Shown piece after piece: positions 43,413 to 51,247 of a stretch of DNA of 64,000 bases. The translations under genes were made by a program, and so were the position numbers. The stretch covers positions 248,001 through 312,000 of the forward strand of contig NZ_CP051626.1 in the NCBI RefSeq assembly GCF_012844365.1, in the 5' to 3' direction. Each line of letters opens with the position of its first letter. Position 1 is the stretch's first letter. The DNA is from Brevibacterium sp. 'Marine'. Its GTDB lineage: Bacteria > Actinomycetota > Actinomycetes > Actinomycetales > Brevibacteriaceae. Under the pieces are notes generated by a model. It had not been told where the DNA came from. It did no database searches and worked only from the letters and a program-made list of their open reading frames with translations.

Positions 43413-44360
43413 TCAGGCGACCGCGGACGCGGTTCGGTCGAGGCGGATGCCCGCAGCGGACATAACTTGTTCGAGATCCTGCAGGTCTGCCTCGGTGAGG
43501 TTCTGCAAGGGTGGCCGGACCGGCCCGCAGTCGCGGCCGATGACTTTGAGGCCGCCCTTGACGATAGAGACGCCGTAGCCGGCAACTCGTTCGCGGATCT
43601 TCGAGTAGGGCAGGACGAAGGAATTGAGCTTCTCTGTCACTGCGGCGCGGTTCTGTTTGCGTACTGAATCGTAGAAGTCGAGGGCGAACTCGGGTGCGAA
43701 GTTGAACATGGCGGATGAGTAGGTGCTCATTCCCAATTGCAGCAGCGGCAGTGCATAGACTTCTGCGGTCGGAAGTCCGCCGAGGTAGAAGAGGCGGTCG
43801 CCAGTGCGAGCGTAGACCTTCGTCAGCTGCTCGATGTCGCCGAGCGCGTCCTTGAAGCCGATGAAATTCTCATGGGTGTCGGCGAGGCGCTCAACGGTCT
43901 CGGGCGAGTAGACCGCATTTGCACGGTTGTAGACGATGACGCCGATCTTCGTAGCTTCGCAGATGGCGGACACGTGCTCGAAGAGGCCGTCTTGGCCGCA
44001 TTCAGTGAGGTAGGGAGGAAGGACGAGGAGACCCTCTGCTCCGGCCTCCTCGGCGTCGATCGCATTCTGAACGGCGTGTGCAGTCGCACCCCCTGCCGAA
44101 GCAAGGACCGGCACCTCAGCTCGTGAGTTCGCAACGGCCAAGCTCACGACCTGTTTCGCTTCCGGGGGAGTGAGGCTGAATCCCTCGCCGGTTCCGCCAG
44201 CGGCGAAGAGTCCGGCGACGTCGAAGCTCGACTGCCAAGCGATGTGGTCGGAATAGGCGTTGGCGTCGAGGGACAGGTCTTCGTTGAATGCTGTCGCAGG
44301 GAAGGAGAGGAGTCCGTCCTTGAGGTGGTCGGCGAGTTCTTGAGGTTGGTAATTGGCCAC
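43413..44360 (-). CDS. kdgD: 5-dehydro-4-deoxyglucarate dehydratase
   Basis: A 315-residue class I aldolase-fold enzyme of the DHDPS family, starting at GTG with AAGGA upstream. The GLLSFPATAF opening, FAAGGTGEGFSLTP, LLVLPPYLTE, GVIVYNRANAVYSPET and FIGFKDALGDIEQ sequence is that of KdgD, which dehydrates and decarboxylates 5-keto-4-deoxyglucarate to 2-oxoglutarate semialdehyde. The Schiff-base lysine is Lys170 and the catalytic tyrosine Tyr144. The downstream fused dehydrogenase would then make 2-oxoglutarate. Glucarate or galactarate dehydratase is not in the window. Confidence 0.92.
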   Translation of the reverse strand: MANYQPQELADHLKDGLLSFPATAFNEDLSLDANAYSDHIAWQSSFDVAGLFAAGGTGEGFSLTPPEAKQVVSLAVANSRAEVPVLASAGGATAHAVQNAIDAEEAGAEGLLVLPPYLTECGQDGLFEHVSAICEATKIGVIVYNRANAVYSPETVERLADTHENFIGFKDALGDIEQLTKVYARTGDRLFYLGGLPTAEVYALPLLQLGMSTYSSAMFNFAPEFALDFYDSVRKQNRAAVTEKLNSFVLPYSKIRERVAGYGVSIVKGGLKVIGRDCGPVRPPLQNLTEADLQDLEQVMSAAGIRLDRTASAVA

Positions 44361-44408
44361 GGAATGACGTCCTTGTTAGTCGGGATAGTGATCCCACTGT
44401 AGGAACGA

Positions 44409-44419
44409 GGAATAATTCC
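44409..44419. promoter_or_regulatory. Palindrome GGAATAATTCC upstream of kdgD
   Basis: A perfect 11-base palindrome in an A/T-rich stretch between the LysR stop and the kdgD start, 49 bases upstream of the kdgD GTG. This is a plausible LysR or promoter element for kdgD. Confidence 0.4.
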
Positions 44420-44466
44420 TGTCCAAGATTATTTATATATGCATTGATGCTCGGAAGGTATTGTGT

Positions 44467-45345
44467 TCACTTTCTGCGAATCAAAGTGAGGACTTCCTTG
44501 AGCGCCGGGTTGCGGGACTCCGGGTTCCAGATCGCATGAAGTTCGACGACATCGCGTGGAGCGTCGTGGAGCGGGACATAGGTGACACCGTCGACGCCGA
44601 GGTGAGCAGCTGATTCCGAGACGACGGCAATGCCGCGACCGGCAGCGACGAGATTGACGATGGTTAGGATCTGGCTCAGCGAGTGAGCCACCTCATTGGC
44701 TTCGACATCGATGTAGCGAACGGTGAGATCGTAGAAGTATCGAGCCTTCGTGGCATCGTGCATGAGCAGTCGCTGACCGGAGATCTCCTTTGTGCCCACA
44801 GAGTCACGTGCGGCGAACGCATGGTCCGACGGAACTGCCAGTACGAGCTGCTCAGACAGGACCAGGGTCGCGTCGATGGTCTCGGGGATGCGGCCCACTC
44901 GCCCCAGGCCGATGTCGATCTTGCCCTCAGACAAGGCCTTGATCTGTTCTGCCGTCACCATCTCGGCGATCTCGACGCTTATGCCCGGCAGCTGTTCTGC
45001 CAGGGTCGAGACGAGACCGCCAAGGACGCCGAACGTCGAGACCGCAGTGCACCCGATGGTGATCTGACCCCAGGAGCCCTCGGCGATCTTCTGTGCTCGC
45101 CGAGGGGCACGCTCGACGGATGCGAGGAGACCGTATGCCTCAGCGAGGAAGGCCTCACCTGCCGGCGTCAGTGTGACGGTGCGATTGTTGCGTTCGAAGA
45201 GGTGGACACCGATCGATTTCTCCAGCTTCTGGATCTGCCGGCTCAGCGGTGGCTGGGTCATATTCAGCTCTTCAGCGGCGCGTCCGAAGTGAAGGTTTTC
45301 GGCCACCGCGATGAAGCCGGTGATCTGTGCCAAGGTGAACTGCAT
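44467..45345 (-). CDS. LysR family transcriptional regulator
   Basis: Start at the ATG opening MQFTLAQITGFIAVAENLHFGRAAEELNMTQPPLSRQI, the canonical LysR winged helix; a GTG nine codons upstream is possible. The 292-residue protein has the usual effector domain (about 90-290) with SEGKIDIGLGR and VAAGRGIAVVSES. The HFGRAAEELNMTQPPLSRQI pattern resembles the BenM/CatM-like and GarR-type groups. It is encoded on the same strand upstream of kdgD, not divergently as is common, and may regulate the glucarate-type branch. Confidence 0.88.
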   Translation of the reverse strand: MQFTLAQITGFIAVAENLHFGRAAEELNMTQPPLSRQIQKLEKSIGVHLFERNNRTVTLTPAGEAFLAEAYGLLASVERAPRRAQKIAEGSWGQITIGCTAVSTFGVLGGLVSTLAEQLPGISVEIAEMVTAEQIKALSEGKIDIGLGRVGRIPETIDATLVLSEQLVLAVPSDHAFAARDSVGTKEISGQRLLMHDATKARYFYDLTVRYIDVEANEVAHSLSQILTIVNLVAAGRGIAVVSESAAHLGVDGVTYVPLHDAPRDVVELHAIWNPESRNPALKEVLTLIRRK

Positions 45346-45441
45346 CGCTCGCTCGTTTTCTTCCGGGGCCACGGCCTGTGCTGTTCAGCAGTGTATCGGG
45401 CGTGGGGCACCACGATTTCAGTTGTCAGCAACACCTTCCGT

Positions 45442-45499
45442 GCTACCCGACGGCGGCCCAGCAACCTCGCGCGAGGTTGCTGGGCCGCCGCCACGTAGC
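45442..45499. repeat. Dispersed palindrome, copy 2
   Basis: Arms of 29 bases beginning GCTACCCGACGGCGGCCCAG, with a perfect inner 19-bp stem (GCAACCTCGC abutting GCGAGGTTGC, no loop) and a few outer mismatches. It lies two bases beyond the stop codon of the minus-strand ADH gene. Confidence 0.9.
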
Positions 45500-45501
45500 A
45501 A

Positions 45502-46572
45502 TTAGAGAGAGACTATTGTGCGGAGGGCCCTTGTCGGGCGCGCGAACTCCTGCGGCAGGTCCGTCAACGGGATCGGGCCGCCTAGGATGTCCTTCCACGG
45601 CAGAGCGGCACCGTCGGCTGCAAGGAACTCCACGGCTTCGGCCAAGTGGTGGGGTTCGAAATTGTGCACCCCGGTGATCGTGCGCCATCCGCGCACCATC
45701 TGCTCGGGATCGATCGACACCTGCGGCCCCGGCGTCACGCTGCCGGCGAGCACCACAACGCCCCCGACGCCCAACGACGAAATGCACGAGCGCACGCCCG
45801 CCTCGGCGCCCGAGAGCTCGAGCGCGACGTCGACATCAGCGAGCTCCACACCCGGCTCAACCGACCGAGCAGCCCCCGCCCGGTCGGCCAGAGAGCGGCG
45901 GTCCGGATGCGGATCGGCGGCAATGACCTCGGCGGCACCGCGAGACAGGGCAGCCCCGACCGCGGTGAGTCCGAGCATCCCGATGCCGTTGACGAACACG
46001 CGTCGTCCCTGCAGGTCACCGGCGGCTTCACACATCGCCATGACCGTGGCCACGGCACATCCGGCGGTCGCCGCCACCCCGTCGGGCAGGGACTCCGGCA
46101 CCGGGACCATGGCCACTCCGGCGGGCAGATGGATATGGCTGGCGTAGGTGCCCGACAGCGCCCAGTCCGACTCGGCCGATTCGTGGCCGACCTTGCGCAC
46201 CGAGGTGCATTTCGCGCTCAGCCCGCGTCGACAGTTCCGACACTGACCGCACACCGAGGTGACCGAGAAGACCACGCGAGTGCCGACGGGCACATCCCCG
46301 CACGTGTCCTCGACGATGCCGACACCTTCGTGGCCGAGCACCGAAGGGCACGCCCCCGGACGACGTCCGCTGACGGTGTGCCGGTCGGACCCGCACACCG
46401 TGGCCGCAGTCAGTCGAATGAGGCTCTCGCCTGGTGCCAGCTGCGGCCGGTCGAACCTGCGGAGCTCGAAATCGGCACCGCCGGTCCACACCTGGGCAAA
46501 CGGCTGAACGGTCGCGCGGCCACGATCGGCCGCCTCGGTGCCGGTCATCGTCGAATGAGCCTGAACCGTCAC
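45502..46572 (-). CDS. Zn-dependent alcohol dehydrogenase of the phosphonate-cluster type
   Basis: A GTG overlapping the hydrolase stop (GTGA) gives 356 residues; an ATG eight codons later is an alternative. Catalytic zinc ligands are Cys60 (TVCGSDRH) and His81-Glu82 (LGHEGVG); structural zinc Cys108, Cys111, Cys114 and Cys122. The pattern GRRPGACPSVLGHEGVG recalls the TIGR03366 group, dehydrogenases proposed to act in phosphonate catabolism. Its position directly after a phosphonatase-like hydrolase suggests it removes the aldehyde released by C-P cleavage (inference). Confidence 0.87.
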   Translation of the reverse strand: MTVQAHSTMTGTEAADRGRATVQPFAQVWTGGADFELRRFDRPQLAPGESLIRLTAATVCGSDRHTVSGRRPGACPSVLGHEGVGIVEDTCGDVPVGTRVVFSVTSVCGQCRNCRRGLSAKCTSVRKVGHESAESDWALSGTYASHIHLPAGVAMVPVPESLPDGVAATAGCAVATVMAMCEAAGDLQGRRVFVNGIGMLGLTAVGAALSRGAAEVIAADPHPDRRSLADRAGAARSVEPGVELADVDVALELSGAEAGVRSCISSLGVGGVVVLAGSVTPGPQVSIDPEQMVRGWRTITGVHNFEPHHLAEAVEFLAADGAALPWKDILGGPIPLTDLPQEFARPTRALRTIVSL

Positions 46573-47261
46573 TTCGCGACCACCGCGGTTTCCTGCTCGG
46601 CAAGGACCGCGGGCAGATCCGCCACGGAATCGAGGACGAGGTGCGCGCCCTCGGCAGCGAAATCCTCCCGGCTCAGGTGTCCGGTGAGCACGCCCACGGC
46701 CGTGACCTCGGCGCCCAGCGCCGATTCCACATCCGCCGAGGTGTCTCCCACGCTGACGACGGCAGCGCGGTCGGTCACCCCGACGGCCTCCATGACCTTG
46801 TTGATCATGTCCGGTGCCGGACGTCCGGCGGGCACCTCGTCGCCGGTGACCGAGACGTCGAAAGTCTGGCCCGGTGCCCACCCCATGGTGGAGAAGATGA
46901 GATCGGCGATCTCGCGGGAGAATCCGGTGGTCAGTCCCACCTTGATCCCGCGCTCCCGCAGAGTCGACAGGGCCTCCTCGATTCCGGGCAGCGGCCGTGG
47001 CGGATTCTTGGTGTAGGTCTCGCGCAGCTCGGCACGGAACCACTGCCAGGCCCGCTCGTGGACCTCCTCGGTGACCTCGGCCCCGCCGAGGCGGAGCAGA
47101 TTCTCGATCGCCCAGTGCTTCTCCGTGCCCATCCACTTCTGGAAGACCTCATCGGAGTAGTCCGCGCCCTCGCGTTTGGTGGCCTCGCGCAGCACGCGGT
47201 AGACCTCGTCACATTCGTCGATGGTGGTTCCGGCCATGTCGAAGACGGCAAGTTGTCTCAT
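46569..47261 (-). CDS. Phosphonatase-like HAD hydrolase
   Basis: 230 residues of the HAD superfamily, close in plan to the TIGR03351 phosphonatase-like group. The nucleophile is Asp8 in FDMAGTTID, with Ala two residues later as in phosphonoacetaldehyde hydrolase (PhnX) rather than Asp. WMGTEKHW aligns with the PhnX MGLLKIDH segment, placing Lys48 at the Schiff-base lysine. GLTTGFSRE and DEVPAGRPAPDMI match PhnX GSTTGYTRE and DDVPAGRPYP, and SVGDTSADVESA holds the acidic metal ligands. Cleavage of phosphonoacetaldehyde or an analogue is therefore plausible. It is coupled to the ADH gene. Confidence 0.88.
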   Translation of the reverse strand: MRQLAVFDMAGTTIDECDEVYRVLREATKREGADYSDEVFQKWMGTEKHWAIENLLRLGGAEVTEEVHERAWQWFRAELRETYTKNPPRPLPGIEEALSTLRERGIKVGLTTGFSREIADLIFSTMGWAPGQTFDVSVTGDEVPAGRPAPDMINKVMEAVGVTDRAAVVSVGDTSADVESALGAEVTAVGVLTGHLSREDFAAEGAHLVLDSVADLPAVLAEQETAVVAK

Positions 47262-47372
47262 GTCGATTCTCTTTCTCTTGCGGTGGTGCCCACGCGAGTT
47301 CGTGGGCTCTGCTTCGCCCGCTTGGTCGGCGGACGGAAATCTCGGCGGGCGGGTGGACTTGATTGCGCAGGC

Positions 47373-49052
47373 TCAGCGCACGGCTCGGCGCAGCCACATG
47401 GACAGGGCTTCGACTGCGAGGACGACGGCGACCATGAGGATGAGCACCATCGTCACGACATCGAACTGGTTGACCCGCGAGGCGTTGAGCAGCAGGAATC
47501 CGATTCCTCCGGCGCCGACGACGCCGAGCAGCGTGGCCGAGCGGATGTTCGTATCAAGCAGGTACATGATGTGGGCGACGAACGCCGGTGCCGCCTGCCG
47601 CAGGGTGGCTGCGAAGAACACCTGCGCCTCGCCGGCTCCGGTGGCCCGCACCGCCTCCTGGACCTGGAGGTCCGTCTCCTCGATGGAGTCGGCGATGAGC
47701 TTCGAGAGCAGGCCGATCGCGCCGATGGACAGGGCCAGGGTTCCGGCCACCTCGCCGAGTCCGGAGATGACGACGAAGATGATCGCGAGGATGAGCTCGG
47801 GGATACCGCGGACGACGACGATGAGGACGCGGAACGTCTTGTGCACGGCCCGGTTCGCCACGACGTTGCGGGCGGCGAGGATGCCGATGGGCACCGCGAG
47901 GAGCGCCCCGATGAACGTCGCCGCCAGCGAGATCTGAATGGTGACGAGCAGCTGCTCGACGAGGTTGGTAAGCGTCCCGCCGGTCGACGGTGGGAAGAAC
48001 AGGGCCAGGGTCTGCGGCAGGTCGAGCAGACCCGCGGCCAGTGCCGACCATGACACGTCCACCCGCCACAGGGCGGCGATCGTGAGGACGATGAGCACCG
48101 CCGCCGAGGCGAAGCGACGGAACCGTGCCACGCTCCACGGCGGGGTGAGGTCGAGGTCCCCGACCCCGGTGACCCGGCCCCGGTTGAACATCCGGTCGAC
48201 CCAGGTGCCGCCGGTGATCGTCGCCCCCGTCGAGGCCATGAGCGCGGCCCGGATGGATCCGGAGACGAGCTCGATGACGATGCACAGGATGAGCACGATG
48301 ACCGCCAGCGCCATTCCGCGCTGGTAGTCCAGGGTGCGCAGAGAGTCCGCGATGGCCAGACCGATTCCGCCGACGCCGACGTAGCCGAGCAGCACCGAGG
48401 TGCGCAGGTTGATGTCGAACCGGTGCAGGGCAGTGGCGATGAGCTGCGGCATGAGCGACTGCGGGATCGCGGTGAGGATCTGCTGGGAGCGGCTGCCGCC
48501 GAGAGCTTCGATCGATTCGCGGGGCCCATCGTCGAGCTCTTCGATGGCATCGGCATAGAGTTTGCCGATCATCCCCACCGAATGGATGCCCATGGCGATG
48601 ATGCCGGCCGTGGCTCCGAGTCCGAACATCCGCAGGAACACGATGGCGAGCACGAGATCGGGAATCGCCCTGGCCAGCACGATGAGGGCCCGCGCCGTCC
48701 ATTGCGAACCGCGATCCATCCGAGTGGGGCGAGCGGCGAAGAGGGCGACGGGGATCGAGAGAACAACGGAGAGCAGAGTCGCCAAGAACACGATCGCCAG
48801 AGTCTCGACGACAAGCGAGACGGTCTCACCGAAGGCCGGGAAGTCGAGTGGGACGATGCGGGAGAAGAACCCCACGGCATTGTCGAACGACGAGGCGATC
48901 GTGGCGATGTCGATGCCCAGTGACCACACCGACCAGGCACCGGAAGCGGCGAGGCCGATGAGCACGATGACGGCCACGGTGGAGTTCCCCGACGGACGGG
49001 GACGCTGCGGTTCGACGACGGCGGGAGCCTCACGGTCGAGTACGAGACTCAT
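47373..49052 (-). CDS. phnE: Phosphonate ABC transporter permease, two fused PhnE domains
   Basis: The 559-residue protein contains two successive PhnE-type permease domains. The first (about 60-270) has the EAA-like loop around YADAIEELDDGPRESIEALGGSRSQQILTAIPQSLMPQL, the second (about 350-555) IADSIEETDLQVQEAVRATGAGEAQVFFAATLRQAAPAF. Each repeats LATLLSVVLSIPVALFAARP-like and GYVGVGGIGLAIAD-like helices. Twelve or so helices are expected. A single chain thus supplies the permease dimer. Its start overlaps the phnC stop (ATGA). Confidence 0.93.
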   Translation of the reverse strand: MSLVLDREAPAVVEPQRPRPSGNSTVAVIVLIGLAASGAWSVWSLGIDIATIASSFDNAVGFFSRIVPLDFPAFGETVSLVVETLAIVFLATLLSVVLSIPVALFAARPTRMDRGSQWTARALIVLARAIPDLVLAIVFLRMFGLGATAGIIAMGIHSVGMIGKLYADAIEELDDGPRESIEALGGSRSQQILTAIPQSLMPQLIATALHRFDINLRTSVLLGYVGVGGIGLAIADSLRTLDYQRGMALAVIVLILCIVIELVSGSIRAALMASTGATITGGTWVDRMFNRGRVTGVGDLDLTPPWSVARFRRFASAAVLIVLTIAALWRVDVSWSALAAGLLDLPQTLALFFPPSTGGTLTNLVEQLLVTIQISLAATFIGALLAVPIGILAARNVVANRAVHKTFRVLIVVVRGIPELILAIIFVVISGLGEVAGTLALSIGAIGLLSKLIADSIEETDLQVQEAVRATGAGEAQVFFAATLRQAAPAFVAHIMYLLDTNIRSATLLGVVGAGGIGFLLLNASRVNQFDVVTMVLILMVAVVLAVEALSMWLRRAVR

Positions 49053-49954
49053 CGGGTGGCTCCCACCCGGGCGGTCGCCTCGGCGGGGGACTTCGCGGTC
49101 TGCGATCCGACGGTGTTGTCGCCCGCCTCGGCGGCGGTGTCCATTCCGGATACGCTCGAGTAGATCTGGGAGGCCTCCTCGGCGCTGAGCCCGGCGGTCT
49201 TCCGGTCGAGGACGACCCGGCCGGTGCGCAGACCGATGATCCGGTCGGCGAAATCGATGGCCAGCTGCACCTGGTGCAGGGAGGCGATGACGGTCAGGTC
49301 GTCCTCGGCCGAGATCTGCCGCAGCAGGTCGATGACGTCGCGGGCCGATACCGGGTCGAGGGAGGCGACCGGCTCATCGGCGAGCAGCACCGTCGGGTGC
49401 TGCATGAGTGCGCGGGCGATCGCGACCCGCTGCTGCTGACCGCCGGAGAGCGTGTCGGCGCGCTGGTAGGCACGGTCGGCGAGACCGACGCGGTCGAGCT
49501 TCTCCAGGGCCTCGCGACGGATGGCCTTCGGGTACATCATCAGGGTGATGCGCGGTCCGCGCAGCGATCCCAGTGCGCCAGCGCAGACGTTCTCGAGCAC
49601 GGACATCGGGCCGACGAGGTTGAAGGACTGGAAGATGACGCCGATGTCGCGGCGCACGGCCTTCAGCTCGGAGCGGCGCAGCCGGTCCATATCCTGGCCG
49701 AGGACCCGCACCCTCCCCGAGGAGGGACTGTGCAGTCCGTTGATATGGCGTAAGAGGGTGGATTTGCCGGAGCCGGAGAGACCGAGAAGGACGCTGATCC
49801 CGCCGGTGCGGAACCCGAGGTTGACGTCGTCGAGGCCGAGCACTCCGCCGCCGAAGTCCTTCGTGACATGATCGAGCTGGACGGAATAGATGGAGTCGAT
49901 CTCCGTCTGGAGCTCAGGCGTCGTCGGGTTGGAGGTGGGGTGAGGGTGTGTCAT
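49049..49954 (-). CDS. phnC: Phosphonate ABC transporter ATP-binding protein
   Basis: The ATG at 49954 lies six bases after AGAAGG. The 301-residue ATPase carries Walker A GLSGSGKST, FQSFNLVGPMSVLENV (the PhnC Q-loop region), LSGGQQQRVAIARAL, Walker B LLADEPVASLD and the switch His in SLHQVQLA. AGALG and the PhnC-like Arg-rich loop fit phosphonate importers. The C-terminal 35 residues form an Ala/Thr/Ser-rich tail not needed for ATPase function. It is coupled to phnE. Confidence 0.93.
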   Translation of the reverse strand: MTHPHPTSNPTTPELQTEIDSIYSVQLDHVTKDFGGGVLGLDDVNLGFRTGGISVLLGLSGSGKSTLLRHINGLHSPSSGRVRVLGQDMDRLRRSELKAVRRDIGVIFQSFNLVGPMSVLENVCAGALGSLRGPRITLMMYPKAIRREALEKLDRVGLADRAYQRADTLSGGQQQRVAIARALMQHPTVLLADEPVASLDPVSARDVIDLLRQISAEDDLTVIASLHQVQLAIDFADRIIGLRTGRVVLDRKTAGLSAEEASQIYSSVSGMDTAAEAGDNTVGSQTAKSPAEATARVGATR

Positions 49955-49965
49955 GGTCATCCTTC

Positions 49966-50904
49966 TCAACCGACGTTCTTGCAGGCGTCGGCCTGGGTGG
50001 CGTCGCAGATGTCACGGATCGCATCGAAGTCTGCGTCGGAGACTTCCTTGTAGCCGTAGGTGATCTCTTCGGGCAGGACGCAGTCGTCCTCGGAGTCGCA
50101 GGTTCCGGCCTCGACCATCGCCGGGACGTTGGCCTTCTCGCGCAGGATGTTGGTGATCTTCGCGGCCGTATCGGCGTCGAGGGAGTCGTTGTTCACCGCG
50201 ATCGGGTCCTCGGTGATCGGGTCGGACTCCCAGACGGGTTCGAGGCTGCCCTTCTCGACCTGGCCGGACTTCTCGAGGGTGGTGAGCATGGCATCGTGGG
50301 CGAATGCGGCATCGCAGTCACCGGAGTTCAGAGACAGCAGTGAGGCGTCGTGGCCGCCGGAGAGCACTGGTTCGAGGTCCTTGTCCATGTCGATGCCCTC
50401 ATCCTGCAGACCCTTCATCGGCACGAGGTAGCCGGAGGTCGAGGCCTTGTCGACGAAGCAGACCTTCTTGCCCTTGAGGTCCTTGAGGCCTGTGATGTCC
50501 GATCCCTTCTTCACATAGGCCAGCGACGTGTAGGCCGGGTCCTTGGCCTTGTCGTTCGTCGGTGCTGCGGCGGGTTCGATGTCGATGCCCGAGTCCTTCG
50601 CGATGACATAGGCGAAGGGGCCGAAGGAGGCGGCATCGATCTGGCCGGCGCGCATGCCTTCGATGACGGCGGCGTAGTCCGAGGCGTTCTGGAATTCGAC
50701 CTTCTGGCCGGTCTCCTCCTCGAGCAGCTTCGTGACGTTCTCGAAGGAAGACTCGAGCGTCGAGGAGGATTCGGCGGGGACGGCGGCGAAGGTGATCGTG
50801 TCGTCGCCGGATCCTCCGGAGCTGCCGCACGCGGCGAGCAGGGGCAGGGCGAGGAGGCCGGCGGTGATCGTGCGGACCGCCTTGGAGCGGAGGAGGGAGG
50901 TCAT
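49966..50904 (-). CDS. phnD: Phosphonate ABC transporter substrate-binding lipoprotein
   Basis: The ATG at 50904 gives a signal peptide with lipobox LLAAC (Cys26); 312 residues in all. The mature part shows PhnD features: AAVPAESSSTLESSFENVTKLLEEETGQKVEF, the ligand-loop YAAVIEGMRAGQIDAASFGPFAYV, and KKVCFVDKASTSGYLVP, where the STSGY-type loop binds the phosphonate. SGDCDAAFAHDAM closes the second lobe. First gene of the minus-strand transport operon, preceded by a candidate GntR operator at 50984. Confidence 0.93.
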   Translation of the reverse strand: MTSLLRSKAVRTITAGLLALPLLAACGSSGGSGDDTITFAAVPAESSSTLESSFENVTKLLEEETGQKVEFQNASDYAAVIEGMRAGQIDAASFGPFAYVIAKDSGIDIEPAAAPTNDKAKDPAYTSLAYVKKGSDITGLKDLKGKKVCFVDKASTSGYLVPMKGLQDEGIDMDKDLEPVLSGGHDASLLSLNSGDCDAAFAHDAMLTTLEKSGQVEKGSLEPVWESDPITEDPIAVNNDSLDADTAAKITNILREKANVPAMVEAGTCDSEDDCVLPEEITYGYKEVSDADFDAIRDICDATQADACKNVG

Positions 50905-50983
50905 GGTGGGGTTGCCTTTCGAAGAGCAGGTTGCGATACGGGAGTGATCGTTCGCATTCATCCTGTCGAGCCCATCAACGAAT
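50905..50983 (-). promoter_or_regulatory. phnD 5' region
   Basis: The stretch between the phnD ATG and the candidate GntR operator should hold the phnDCE promoter, since a hairpin separates it from the FAD oxidoreductase gene upstream. AAGG precedes the ATG. No clear -10 was assigned. Confidence 0.4.
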
Positions 50984-50991
50984 GTCTATAC
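50984..50991. promoter_or_regulatory. Candidate GntR/HutC-type operator upstream of phnD
   Basis: GTCTATAC fits the HutC-subfamily consensus GT-N-TA-N-AC exactly and lies 80 bases upstream of the phnD start. The surrounding 16 bases, TGTCTATACAAGTCTG, match 13 of 16 positions with TGTATGTACAAGTTTG near 52403. Confidence 0.6.
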
Positions 50992-51120
50992 AAGTCTGGG
51001 CAGTTCACCGACTGGACATGACAACTTCACGGTCGGTTCGGAGTTACCCCGACGTATCGTGGCGACGGTCACTGAAACGGTCGGGCGGGTCCGAGCCGGG
51101 CGACGCATCTCTGGGGGCAT

Positions 51121-51174
51121 CGAGCCGGCCCCAGTCGTCGAGCCGGCCCCAGTTGTCGAACCGGCCCCGAGGCG
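51121..51174. repeat. Three tandem 18-bp repeats
   Basis: Three consecutive units of the form CGAGCCGGCCCCAGTCGT, the third diverged and running into the adjoining hairpin. Confidence 0.7.
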
Positions 51175-51208
51175 GTCGCGTGGATGGGCGCGACCGCCTC
51201 GGGGCCGG
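51161..51208 (-). terminator. Perfect 20-bp hairpin after the FAD oxidoreductase gene
   Basis: CCGGCCCCGAGGCGGTCGCG pairs exactly with its complement over an 8-base loop. It lies 40 bases beyond the stop of the minus-strand FAD oxidoreductase and upstream of phnD, so the two are probably separate transcripts. Confidence 0.7.
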
Positions 51209-51247
51209 ATGGACTTGATGGTGTCAGGGCGAGGAGGGGGAGTTGCC

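Noticed and set aside
43413..44360. KdgD considered as a pyrroline-4-hydroxy-2-carboxylate deaminase of hydroxyproline catabolism
   Set aside because: The LLSFPATAF, LPPYLTE and VYNRANAVYSPET segments match 5-dehydro-4-deoxyglucarate dehydratase better, and no hydroxyproline genes are adjacent; the RidA fusion keeps the alternative worth testing.
51121..51174. Tandem repeats considered as a CRISPR array
   Set aside because: Units are directly adjacent with no spacers, only three in number, and no cas genes are present.
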